DNA of 64,000 nt from Hyphomonas beringensis (GTDB taxonomy: Bacteria; Pseudomonadota; Alphaproteobacteria; Caulobacterales; Hyphomonadaceae): assembly GCF_000682755.1 (NCBI RefSeq), contig NZ_AWFF01000076.1, forward strand, positions 85,672 through 149,671, in the 5' to 3' direction. Below the pieces are notes generated by a model, which was not told the DNA's origin, searched no databases, and was given only the letters and a program-made list of their open reading frames with translations. A program made the position numbers and the translations under genes. Shown here one piece after another: positions 1 through 7,889 of the stretch (its first letter is position 1; the number at the start of each line of letters is the position of its first letter).

Positions 1-33
1 GCCTATTGGGGCGTGCTCGGAAAATTCCTCTGA
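1..33 (+). CDS. C-terminal end of an unidentified gene (partial)
   Basis: An open frame enters the window and stops at TGA 31-33, giving the tail AYWGVLGKFL. The aromatic and hydrophobic composition would suit the end of a membrane protein, but eleven codons cannot identify it. It lies 19 bases upstream of the D-aminoacylase-like gene on the same strand, so the two could be cotranscribed. This is an inference from frame and spacing only. Confidence 0.3.
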   Translation, partial: AYWGVLGKFL

Positions 34-52
34 TTGCTGATGGAAGTGTGCG

Positions 53-1756
53 ATGACGAGACATAGTGGATTTACGCGGCGAGCGGCGCTGCTTTCAGGT
101 GCAGTCACGCTTGCAGGGTGCGCGTCACTGCCAATCAGAAGGCAGCCCGACATTCTGATCAGGAACGGGCTGGTTCTGGATGGAACAGGGCGCGATGGCG
201 TTCGAGCAGATATCGCCATTCATGGCGATACAATTTCGGCCATCGGTAATCTCGCGGATGTACAGGCGAACTCGGTTATCGACGCGAGCGACCTTGTGGT
301 CTGCCCCGGCTTCGTCAATTCGCTGAGCTGGTCGACAAACACGCTTTTCGCTGATCCACGATGCATGAGTGATGTGATGCAGGGCGTCACCACGCAGGTG
401 GTCGGCGAAGGCACGTCGATGGGGCCCCTGAACACATCCCTGCGCGACCAGCTCGCGAACGAGCCTTTCATCGGCGCTGATGATATCGCGTGGTCGACGC
501 TCGGAGGTTTTCTGTCGACGGTGGAAGCTCGCGGGCTGTCACCAAATATAGTCTCCTTCGTGGGAGCCGCGTCTGTTCGCCGTATCGCGATTGGTGATGA
601 CAACCGTTCGGCGACGGCAGACGAGCTGCAGCAGATGGAGCGACTGGTTCGGCAGGCGATGGCCGACGGTGCGATTGGCGTGTCCTCTTCGCTGATTTAC
701 CCGCCTGCAACCTCAGCCGACCTTCAAGAGCTTTCGGCACTTGCGGCTGCTAGCGCGCCCTCCGGTGGTCTGTACGCGACCCATATGCGCAGCGAAGGCG
801 ACAATATTCTGGACGCCCTGGATGAAACGCTGGCCATCGCCTCATCCGCTGGCGTGTGCGCAGAGATCTTTCATTTGAAGGTTGCCGGCGTTCGCAACTG
901 GCCAAAGGCGCAGCAGGTATTGGACAAGATCAACGCTGCCCGCGAGGAGGGCGTCTGCGTCGCGGCTAGCCTCTATCCTTATGTTGCCGGCGCAACCTCC
1001 CTGGCTGCCATGTTTCCCCCTTGGGCGTGGGATGGTGGCTTTGGAGCGCTGCTGGACAGGCTCGATGACAGCGAGACACGCCGGAAGATCGACAAGGAGG
1101 TTGAGAGTCAGAACACCGAATGGGAAAGTCTCTATGCGCTGTGTGGCGGCGCTGATGGCGTGGAGGTTCTAGACCATGGAAATGTCTTGCCTGTTGCGCT
1201 TCAAGGGGAGCGGCTTTCGACCATCGCCCGCCACCTGGAGATGTCGCCGGTTGAAAGTGCCATGCACCTCATCCGGCAAAGCGGTGAGCCGCTGGAGGCG
1301 GCCTATTTCGCGATGAACGAAGAGACAGTCCGAAAAATCCTTGTTCAGCCCTGGGTGAGCATATGTTCCGATAGCGGAGCGCCATCCATCGAGCCGCCAT
1401 TTACGGAGCAGAGCGTGCATCCGAGGGCATTTGGGGCATTTGCGCGGATCCTTGAACGCTATGTTCGTAATGAGGGGATCATCTCGTTGCCCGACGCGGT
1501 GCACAGGATGACGGGTCTACCGGCATCGAAGTTTGGTCTGAGCCGGCGCGGCATTCTTCGCGCGGGAAACTTTGCCGACATCACGATCTTCGACCCAGCC
1601 GGCGTTCGCGAACGGGCCACATTCACGCGCCCTTATGCCTATGCTGAAGGCATTCAGCACGTTCTCACCAACGGCGTGCCAATCGTCGAACTTGGCCAGC
1701 ATACCGGCCAACTGCCGGGCCGGGCTCTGCGCGGCGGCGGATTTGTTTCCGCTTAA
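53..1756 (+). CDS. D-aminoacylase-like amidohydrolase, predicted Tat-exported lipoprotein
   Basis: This 567-residue protein belongs to the amidohydrolase superfamily near N-acyl-D-amino-acid deacylases. The N-terminus has paired arginines (FTRRAALLSG), a hydrophobic stretch and a lipobox-like LAGC at about residue 22, so it is probably a Tat-exported lipoprotein. The barrel entry reads VVCPGFVNSLSWSTN, where classical D-aminoacylases have PGF-D-HTH; the first HxH metal pair is absent. The Cys of the usual GNCG motif is also missing (GEGTSMGPL). Later positions look conserved: THMRSE, EIFHLK and CSDSGAPS. A subfamily with LSW in place of HxH is familiar in annotated genomes, so this is probably a real enzyme group with an altered metal site. 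GGAAG seven bases upstream supports ATG 53. The gene precedes an ECF sigma/FecR/TonB receptor set, suggesting breakdown of an imported acylated or peptide-like compound. Confidence 0.75.
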   Translation: MTRHSGFTRRAALLSGAVTLAGCASLPIRRQPDILIRNGLVLDGTGRDGVRADIAIHGDTISAIGNLADVQANSVIDASDLVVCPGFVNSLSWSTNTLFADPRCMSDVMQGVTTQVVGEGTSMGPLNTSLRDQLANEPFIGADDIAWSTLGGFLSTVEARGLSPNIVSFVGAASVRRIAIGDDNRSATADELQQMERLVRQAMADGAIGVSSSLIYPPATSADLQELSALAAASAPSGGLYATHMRSEGDNILDALDETLAIASSAGVCAEIFHLKVAGVRNWPKAQQVLDKINAAREEGVCVAASLYPYVAGATSLAAMFPPWAWDGGFGALLDRLDDSETRRKIDKEVESQNTEWESLYALCGGADGVEVLDHGNVLPVALQGERLSTIARHLEMSPVESAMHLIRQSGEPLEAAYFAMNEETVRKILVQPWVSICSDSGAPSIEPPFTEQSVHPRAFGAFARILERYVRNEGIISLPDAVHRMTGLPASKFGLSRRGILRAGNFADITIFDPAGVRERATFTRPYAYAEGIQHVLTNGVPIVELGQHTGQLPGRALRGGGFVSA

Positions 1757-1776
1757 GACAAGTCACACATCATGGA

Positions 1777-1923
1777 GATACAGAAACCATACGTCCTGTT
1801 ACCTTTCAGGCCCGCAACTCCAAGGCCTATGAGGTAGAACTTCTCGGCGCGCCTTCGCGCGAGCAAACGATGAGCCAACATGACAAATCGCGTCCGGTGC
1901 TCCTTCCGGAGATTGCAGATTGA
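1777..1923 (+). pseudogene. Gene-like fragment, 3' end only
   Basis: A frame just after the aminoacylase stop reads DTETIRPVTFQARNSKAYEV, continues to ...VLLPEIAD and stops at TGA 1921-1923. Its composition resembles real protein, but there is no credible start upstream and no family was recognised. It may be the remains of a deleted gene whose 5' part was lost when the uptake island was assembled. The hairpin at 1975-2010 could be its original terminator. Chance cannot be excluded for 48 codons. Confidence 0.25.
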
Positions 1924-1974
1924 GGCGGTTTTTCATAATCGAGTGGAAATAGCGTTCCACAGTCACAAATCAGC

Positions 1975-2010
1975 AAAGCGCCGTCGAGTTCTAGGCGATG
2001 GCGCTTTTTC
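1975..2010 (+). terminator. Terminator-like hairpin
   Basis: Arms AAAGCGCC (1975-1982) and GGCGCTTT (2000-2007) form an 8-base-pair stem with a 17-base loop, followed by TTC. The loop is long for an intrinsic terminator, but the T-tract and the position after an open frame fit. Confidence 0.45.
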
Positions 2011-2507
2011 TTATGCCTTGGGGGTAAACTCGCAGCCAGAAAACGTCCTTAAAGGGAAAGGTTGTTTTCCGAGCTTGCTTTGCCATTTCCATGATAGAGG
2101 GAAATTATCCCATCACTAGCTATTTCTGCGTATCAATTTGGGATGGATGTGCAGATTTCACGATGTACTTCACCCATTCTGAAGTTTACGCTCTTCTCAG
2201 ACGCTGCAAAAAGCCTGCTTGAAGAATTGGCCACGCAGCTGTCGCTCAGGGAGGTCAGGAAGTTTCTGGCAAGCAGCCTCAGAGCGTTAGAGGATGGATA
2301 GATATATCGCGGAAGCACAAGGACGGATCCTTCAGAATCTCTGGAGAGATGTGTCACCATTGCTCAGGGACAGAACGGGCAACCTTCGGCAGTTATACGA
2401 CCCAAGCGAATCTGGCGGAGTTCCTTTTCCGCGGATCACAATACGCAACTACAGAAACAGGCATCGAAAACTGTCGCGACACAGCGGACCATCTTGGAGC
2501 CATATGA

Positions 2508-3083
2508 ATGAGTTCAGACATTTCAGGCCGCAAGAGGAAGGGCACAGGCGGCATCTTTTCGGTTTTCCGCGAACAGGAGGCCGGGTTACGCCGCTTCCTT
2601 CGGCGGATATCACCCTCAAGCTCCGACATTGATGACATCACCCAGGAAACGATCCTGAGGGCGCTGCAGGCAGAGCGTGAACGGGAGATTCTGCAGCCCA
2701 AAGCCTATCTCTACACAATCGCCCGTAATGTCGTCCGGGACTCTCTGGATAAAAAATCACGCTCGGTGATAGATTTCATAGAGGATTTTGCGCCGGAAAC
2801 CGTCTCATCAAATGAGCCTCTGGTAGAAGACCAGGTAGATGGCCGTCAGCGCATGCTCCTGTTCTGGGAGGCTGTGGCCACGTTGCCTGAGCAGTGTCAG
2901 CAGGTGTTTGTATTGAAAAAGGTGTATGGCTATTCTCATGCAGAAATATCCAAAGAACTCGGCATATCTGTCAGCACGACTGAAAAGCATGTTGCAGCAG
3001 GCCTGAGGCGCTGCAGTGAGTTTCTGGATAAGCGGTCGGTACGCTTCGGCAAAGAGTCTGAAAGCGCCAGTCTGCAAGGTTGA
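2508..3083 (+). CDS. ECF sigma factor, FecI-like
   Basis: The 191-residue protein has the two-domain layout of extracytoplasmic-function sigma factors. Region 2 spans about residues 20-90 and contains DIDDITQETILRAL and PKAYLYTIARNVVRD, matching the core-binding and -10 helices. Region 4 follows at about 115-175, with LPEQCQQVFVLKKVYGYSHA and an HTH (EISKELGISVSTTEKHV). GGAG eight bases upstream supports ATG 2508. A FecR gene follows after 42 bases, then a TonB receptor with a signalling domain, the standard surface-signalling order. It should direct RNA polymerase to the receptor promoter when ligand binding is relayed through FecR; the target promoter is inferred. Confidence 0.92.
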   Translation: MSSDISGRKRKGTGGIFSVFREQEAGLRRFLRRISPSSSDIDDITQETILRALQAEREREILQPKAYLYTIARNVVRDSLDKKSRSVIDFIEDFAPETVSSNEPLVEDQVDGRQRMLLFWEAVATLPEQCQQVFVLKKVYGYSHAEISKELGISVSTTEKHVAAGLRRCSEFLDKRSVRFGKESESASLQG

Positions 3084-3125
3084 GGATGTTGTGCCTGCTA
3101 CGTCAGGCGCTGTGATTGGTGCGAA

Positions 3126-4205
3126 ATGAAACAGAAAGACGTGCTCTCTTCCACCGCACCCGACCTTACGGCGGAGGCGGCTGCGTGGCTCGCGCAGTTG
3201 GAGACGGGCAAACTGTCGAGTGAAGACATGGCCGCTTTCCGCGAATGGATTCAGCGCAGCCCAAGACATTATGCTGAAATCCGCCGGCTGGCCGGAGTGT
3301 CACTGGAGACCAATGTGCTGGCCGGCATGGCCGAGCCATTAAGGACGGCGGCCAGTAATCGCAAGCATTTGAAACGCATAGAAAAACCGTCTCGCGGTCG
3401 TTCCTTCAAAGTGCCATTAGGCGTTGCCGGCATGCTCACCGCGTGTGCCTTGGCCGTGGCATTCTATATACAGCAACCGGTCACTTCATCTACACCTGAT
3501 GAGCCGATACATGCGGCGACGGAGGTCGGTCAGACGGAGGAAATCGCTCTGCAGGATGGCTCGCGTATAAATCTGAACACGGACAGCAAACTCGACGTGG
3601 CATTCGTCAAAGCTGAGCGGAGCGTCTATCTGGAGAAAGGGGAGGCGTTTTTTGATGTCGCCCATGATCCGGATCGCCCCTTTACCGTCTATGCTGGCAC
3701 GCATTCCGTCACCGCTGTAGGTACGGCGTTTTCTGTCCGCTGGACCGACGATGAGCTGATCGTCACCGTTTCTGAAGGTAAGGTCGTCTACGATGACGGT
3801 CCACCCGAAAAGGCGGCGGAGGGGCTGAAGACTGCCGCCAGCAAGACCGCGAAGCCTGTCGCGCAGAAGACTTTTCTGGCAGCCGGTGAACGACTTGAGA
3901 TATCTCCTGTCAGTCAGCAGGAGAAGATTCAGCAATTACCGGATCAAACCCTTTCACGAGAACTTGCTTGGAGATCCGGCTTCCTGGACTTCGAAGACGC
4001 ACAGCTACGGGACGTTGTTCGGGAAATGCAGAGATACACACCGATGCGTATCGAGATCGCCGATGAAGACCTGGCAGAACTGCGTTTTGGCGGGGTTTTC
4101 CGGATCGGGGAAACCGATGCGTTCTTTGAGGCACTTGAGCTGTCTTTCGATGTGCAGGTTGAGGAAGCCGGGGACGGGCGCCTGATACTGACCTCGGCAA
4201 AATGA
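3126..4205 (+). CDS. FecR-type anti-sigma factor / sigma regulator
   Basis: This 359-residue inner-membrane protein relays the receptor signal to the adjacent sigma factor. The cytoplasmic N-terminus (about 12-60) is a DUF4880-type sigma-binding region with AAAWLAQLETGKLSSEDMAA and FREWIQRSPRH. One membrane helix lies near residues 97-116 (VPLGVAGMLTACALAVAFYI). The periplasmic FecR domain covers about 128-220 with LQDGSRINLNTDS and GEAFFDVAHD. The C-terminal part (about 278-359, RSGFLDFEDAQLRDVVREM) resembles an STN-like module that contacts receptor signalling domains. A low-complexity linker rich in Lys and Ala lies at about 225-245. The ribosome binding site is weak, so low translation from the sigma-fecR transcript is possible. 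Confidence 0.92.
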   Translation: MKQKDVLSSTAPDLTAEAAAWLAQLETGKLSSEDMAAFREWIQRSPRHYAEIRRLAGVSLETNVLAGMAEPLRTAASNRKHLKRIEKPSRGRSFKVPLGVAGMLTACALAVAFYIQQPVTSSTPDEPIHAATEVGQTEEIALQDGSRINLNTDSKLDVAFVKAERSVYLEKGEAFFDVAHDPDRPFTVYAGTHSVTAVGTAFSVRWTDDELIVTVSEGKVVYDDGPPEKAAEGLKTAASKTAKPVAQKTFLAAGERLEISPVSQQEKIQQLPDQTLSRELAWRSGFLDFEDAQLRDVVREMQRYTPMRIEIADEDLAELRFGGVFRIGETDAFFEALELSFDVQVEEAGDGRLILTSAK

Positions 4206-4405
4206 TCCCGGATCGGACTATGATCCATGAGGTCGAAGGCCAGCGGAATGTGATAGAAATACAACATCGCCACATATGATGAAAAAAAGTTCCAAAAAAA
4301 TAGCAAAATGTATAGCGGGTTTTTGTCTGCGGTCAGTCTTACCAATGAGACGGCCAATTGGGGCAATCGACGTTTGTCGTGACGAGGAGGAAGGGGAGCT
4401 GAAAT
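4206..4405 (+). promoter_or_regulatory. Leader and probable ECF-dependent promoter region of the TonB receptor
   Basis: The 200 bases between fecR and the receptor contain an unusually A-rich stretch at 4281-4312 (two runs of seven A flanking GTTCC), a T-run at 4319-4323, and a strong purine-rich ribosome binding site (GGAGGAAGGGGAGC, 4386-4399) before ATG 4406. In FecI-type systems the receptor gene has its own promoter for the cognate sigma factor, and the A-rich block is the best candidate location. No experimentally defined consensus was matched. Confidence 0.4.
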
Positions 4406-7400
4406 ATGCCAAATGAGGCTGTACGCATGGCGTGCTGTCTCGCGGCGCTGGTTGTTATGTCAGCCGGCGTGTCGGTGGCGCAGGAAGCGTATGAAGTGGA
4501 CATATCTTCGGTTCGCGCCGCAGATGCCATCAAATCGCTGTCCTTCCAAACCGGGCACTCAGTTCTCTTTCAGACAGAAGATGTCGGCTCGATCAGAACG
4601 AACGCGATAAAGGGGAGGATGACCCTTCGCGAAGCCATGGATGCGCTTTTCGAAGGTACAGCTCTAACCGGCGGTCTTACGGACAGCGGGATCATCACGA
4701 TCTCGTTGGACGATGGTCAAAACCAAGATCGTTTGGAGAGCGATGTGAGCATAAAGAATTCAAAGAAAACCCTTATGGCGACTGTATCTGCCATGGTGTT
4801 TGGGGTCGCGGGTGCAAATGCCCAGGACGCTACCGCCGCCGCAGATGACACGCGTCGTGAGGAAGTTGTCGTCGTCGTCGGCAGCCGGATTTCAGGCGCG
4901 GATGTCGCTGGGGCGTTGCCGGTGACGGTCGTCGGCGCTGATGAGATCGAAGCCATCGGCGCAGTGTCTGGTGAGGATTTGTTCCTGGCCATTCCGCAAT
5001 TTGGCGATGTCAGCTTCAACCAGACCTCTGGCCAGGTCAGCAGCAACTTCGCACGCGGCGATGTTGGCTCTGTTGACCTTCGCAATCTAGGCGTTGGCAG
5101 CACGCTGGTCCTTATCAATGGCCGTCGCGGTGTGAACTATCCAAGCAGCCAGGCAAGCGATACGCTGGCCCCGGTCCTGACATTCAATTCTAACACGGTG
5201 CCAGTGAACGGAATCAAGCGCGTTGAAGTGCTGCGCGACGGCGCGGGCGCCATTTACGGCTCCGACGCTGTGGCGGGTGTCGTAAACATGGTGCTGCAGG
5301 ATGATTTCGAAGGCGCCCGTCTGGAAGCGCAATATGGCGGCGCACCGGACACCAATCTGGACGAACTGACACTGAATGGTCTGTTCGGAACGGCATTCAA
5401 CGGGGGGCGTGGCAATGTCACCCTGTTTGCGAACTATACAGACCGCTCTGCGCTGTTGGCGAGCGATCAGGATTTCTCTGCGTCTGCGGATCTTCGGCCT
5501 TTCTTTGTCGGCACGGAGTTTGAAGGCAGCAATTCTCTTCTGAACAGCAGCACGACAACGCCATGGGGCGTCTTCAGAACCGTAGACGGCGTACCTGTTC
5601 TGCAAAACGGTGCGCGGATCACCAGCGGCAGCGGCAGCTTCCACCTGCAGCCCGGCACCAATGCGGGCTGCCTGTCCGATATTGGAAACGATATCTGCAT
5701 TGATGATGGTAATCCGTCGACGACCGGAGCAGATGTGAATTTGCGCTGGGATGCACGTCAGAACTACCCAATTTCCATCACGCCAGACCTTGAACGCATC
5801 AACCTTTTTGCCACGAGCAAATATGATCTGGGTAATGGCATGGAGCTGTTCGGGGAGGCCGCCTACTACCGCGCCGAAACCGAAAGCGTGCAGGATTCTA
5901 TCTTCACCATCGGCTCAGTCAAAATGACCATCCCGGCTTCAAACTACTGGAACCCGTTTGGCCCAGTCCGCTTTGAAGACGGCACCCTGAACCCGAACCG
6001 TCTGCCTGGCATTGATGCGCCAGCAGAAGGTGTTCCGCTTGTATTGCAGACCCTGCGCTTTTCAGACCTTGGCCCGACCACGGTACGCGTGACGGCAGAG
6101 CAATATCGCGCACTTGCCGGCCTGCGCGGCGATTTCAATGGCTGGGATTGGGAAACCGCGCTTCTCTACAGCGAAGCAACTGTGGATGATCGTCAGGAAG
6201 GCATTGATGCAACGGCATTCCAGGCCAATCTGGCACTGTCAACGCCGGATGCTTTCAACCCCTTCGATGGTGGTAACCCGCTAAACCCTGGCAGCGATAA
6301 TACTTTCAGCTCTCAAGCAACCATCGACGCCATCATGTTTGAGACGAACCGGAAGAATAAAACCACGCTGTTCCAGTGGGATGCGAGCATCTCACGATCA
6401 GACCTTTTCCAGACGTGGGCCGGTGATGTCGGCATGGCTGCCGGTATCGAGTTCCGCCGCGAAACTCAGCTAGATGATCGCGACCCCAATGTTGACGGCA
6501 CGATCACTTGGTATGACACCGTTCTGGACGTCACCCAGGAAAGCAACATGTTCGGTGTCAGTCCGACCCCTGACAATAGTGGCTCGCGCAATGTTACTTC
6601 GGTATATACCGAATTTGCCATTCCACTCGTCTCGGAGGAGATGAACATACCGCTAGTACAAGCGCTGAACCTGCAGCTTGCCGGCCGCTACGAAGACTAT
6701 AGCGACTTCGGCAGCGTCGCGAAACCGAAGGTCGCCCTCTCGTGGGATGTCGTCGATGGCTTGAGACTGCGCGGCGCGTATTCTGAAGGCTTCCGGGCAC
6801 CGAACCTGGAGCAGGTTAACGCCACGGTCGTCACACGCGGAAACACCCGCACAGACTGGGTGCTGTGCGAGGCAGACCTGCGCGCCGGCCGCATCACTTC
6901 GTTTGATGATTGTAACGCGTCTGTTGTGGCCACAGGCCGCAGGGCAGGGAACCCGGATCTTGAAGCCGAAGAATCGACGAACTGGACGGTGGGAACTGTG
7001 TTCCAGCCGCAGGGCATGGCTGACTTCCTGGGTAATATGACCTTCACGGTTGATTACTGGTCCATTGAACAGACCGGCCTGGTCGGTGTGTTCGGCGGAG
7101 GCAATGCGCTGATTGTCGATTATCTCAACCGTGTTGAGGGTTCGAGCAATCCAAATGTGATCCGCCTCGATCCAACGTCTGATGATATTGCCCGCTTTGC
7201 AGGAACAGGCCTCGACCCTGTCGGTCAGGTTCTTTATGTGGATGATATCTATCAGAACCTTCAGCCCCAGACCGTCGAAGGTGTCGACCTTGGATTCATG
7301 TGGAGCCTGGATGACACGCGTGCAGGTGACTTCGATTTCAGCCTGAATGCGTCCCGTCTACTGACATATGAGCGTGGGGTGTCTCCTGATATCGAAGCGA

Positions 7401-7813
7401 TGTATGCGGCACGTGAGGCTGGCCTGATCAACGAGTTGACCGAGCTGCCGGAGTCAGAAGACCTGATTGAGCAGAACGGCAATCCGAAATGGCGTCTGTC
7501 TTCCACGCTGACCTGGACCTTTGATCAGTTCCGCGTTGGTGCCAGCGCCACTTATGTTGGCGGCATTGACGACACGTCACTTTCGAACGGCGCAGGCAAC
7601 TACTACCGTGTGGATGACCACACATTGGTCAATCTGTATGCGCAATACAGCTTTGAGCAGGACGGTCTGTTCGGCAACAGCCGCATTCGTGTTGGTGCAC
7701 GCAACCTATTTGACCAGGCCCCGCCGCTTGCAGATGAAACATACGGATATAGAGGATCGCTCTACCCAGCGACCCCACGTTATCTGTATGTAAGTGTTCA
7801 GAAGGAATTCTAG
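4406..7813 (+). CDS. TonB-dependent receptor with N-terminal STN signalling domain
   Basis: At 1135 residues this is a long outer-membrane receptor. Residues 1-25 are a signal peptide ending SVAQ. Residues 29-102 form an STN domain (ISSVRAADAIKSLSFQTGHS) that would signal through FecR. A second signal-peptide-like segment follows at about 118-140, from KNSKKTLMATVSAMVFG to AGANAQ. Then comes a TonB box-like acidic/valine stretch (EEVVVVVGSRI, 152-162), the plug (LPVTVVGADEIEAIG, LVLINGRRG, VEVLRDGAGAIYGSDAVAGV) and a 22-strand-type barrel ending in the aromatic terminus YLYVSVQKEF. GVNYPSSQAS and EEMNIPLVQALN... features resemble receptors for peptides or other organics rather than classical siderophores, but the ligand is unknown. 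A strong terminator follows. The internal signal peptide is preceded by a possible internal start at 4745, listed separately. Confidence 0.95.
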   Translation: MPNEAVRMACCLAALVVMSAGVSVAQEAYEVDISSVRAADAIKSLSFQTGHSVLFQTEDVGSIRTNAIKGRMTLREAMDALFEGTALTGGLTDSGIITISLDDGQNQDRLESDVSIKNSKKTLMATVSAMVFGVAGANAQDATAAADDTRREEVVVVVGSRISGADVAGALPVTVVGADEIEAIGAVSGEDLFLAIPQFGDVSFNQTSGQVSSNFARGDVGSVDLRNLGVGSTLVLINGRRGVNYPSSQASDTLAPVLTFNSNTVPVNGIKRVEVLRDGAGAIYGSDAVAGVVNMVLQDDFEGARLEAQYGGAPDTNLDELTLNGLFGTAFNGGRGNVTLFANYTDRSALLASDQDFSASADLRPFFVGTEFEGSNSLLNSSTTTPWGVFRTVDGVPVLQNGARITSGSGSFHLQPGTNAGCLSDIGNDICIDDGNPSTTGADVNLRWDARQNYPISITPDLERINLFATSKYDLGNGMELFGEAAYYRAETESVQDSIFTIGSVKMTIPASNYWNPFGPVRFEDGTLNPNRLPGIDAPAEGVPLVLQTLRFSDLGPTTVRVTAEQYRALAGLRGDFNGWDWETALLYSEATVDDRQEGIDATAFQANLALSTPDAFNPFDGGNPLNPGSDNTFSSQATIDAIMFETNRKNKTTLFQWDASISRSDLFQTWAGDVGMAAGIEFRRETQLDDRDPNVDGTITWYDTVLDVTQESNMFGVSPTPDNSGSRNVTSVYTEFAIPLVSEEMNIPLVQALNLQLAGRYEDYSDFGSVAKPKVALSWDVVDGLRLRGAYSEGFRAPNLEQVNATVVTRGNTRTDWVLCEADLRAGRITSFDDCNASVVATGRRAGNPDLEAEESTNWTVGTVFQPQGMADFLGNMTFTVDYWSIEQTGLVGVFGGGNALIVDYLNRVEGSSNPNVIRLDPTSDDIARFAGTGLDPVGQVLYVDDIYQNLQPQTVEGVDLGFMWSLDDTRAGDFDFSLNASRLLTYERGVSPDIEAMYAAREAGLINELTELPESEDLIEQNGNPKWRLSSTLTWTFDQFRVGASATYVGGIDDTSLSNGAGNYYRVDDHTLVNLYAQYSFEQDGLFGNSRIRVGARNLFDQAPPLADETYGYRGSLYPATPRYLYVSVQKEF
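4735..4747 (+). promoter_or_regulatory. Possible internal ribosome binding site and GTG start within the receptor gene
   Basis: GGAG at 4735-4738 lies six bases before an in-frame GTG at 4745-4747. Starting there gives MSIKNSKKTLMATVSAMVFG followed by VAGANAQ, a textbook Sec signal peptide, and a 1022-residue receptor without the STN domain. The match of a ribosome binding site, start codon and signal peptide at one place is visible in the sequence; whether it is used is not known. Confidence 0.4.
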
Positions 7814-7821
7814 CACTTGCA

Positions 7822-7857
7822 GGCCCGGCGTAGCTTCCCCCGCGCCGGGCCTTTTTT
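7822..7857 (+). terminator. Intrinsic terminator after the TonB receptor
   Basis: A perfect 9-base-pair stem, GGCCCGGCG (7822-7830) with CGCCGGGCC (7843-7851), is followed by six T. It ends 33 bases before the start of the next gene, so the amidohydrolase pair must rely on read-through or a promoter inside or just after it. Confidence 0.9.
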
Positions 7858-7889
7858 CTCCACATGAATTCAACAGAAGGGCCCGGATC

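Larger units (their letters stand above)
1757..2507. other. 751-base stretch without a convincing intact gene
   Basis: This interval separates the aminoacylase from the sigma factor. It holds a gene-like fragment ending at 1923, a hairpin at 1943-1960 (GTGGAA...TTCCAC), a terminator-like hairpin at 1975-2010, and a 52-codon frame at 2143-2301 (starting MDVQISRCTS) with no clear ribosome binding site or recognisable family. A longer frame from 2294 overlaps the sigma factor start and looks fortuitous. The remainder is AT-richer than its neighbours and may carry the sigma factor promoter, but no clear -35/-10 pair was picked out. Confidence 0.4.

Noticed and set aside
2294..2632. 112-codon + strand frame before and into the sigma factor
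   Set aside because: It overlaps the sigma factor in another frame, lacks a ribosome binding site and has no family resemblance.
7794..7889. N-terminal extension of the first exported amidohydrolase
   Set aside because: It would include the receptor terminator and bury the signal peptide that starts at 7890.
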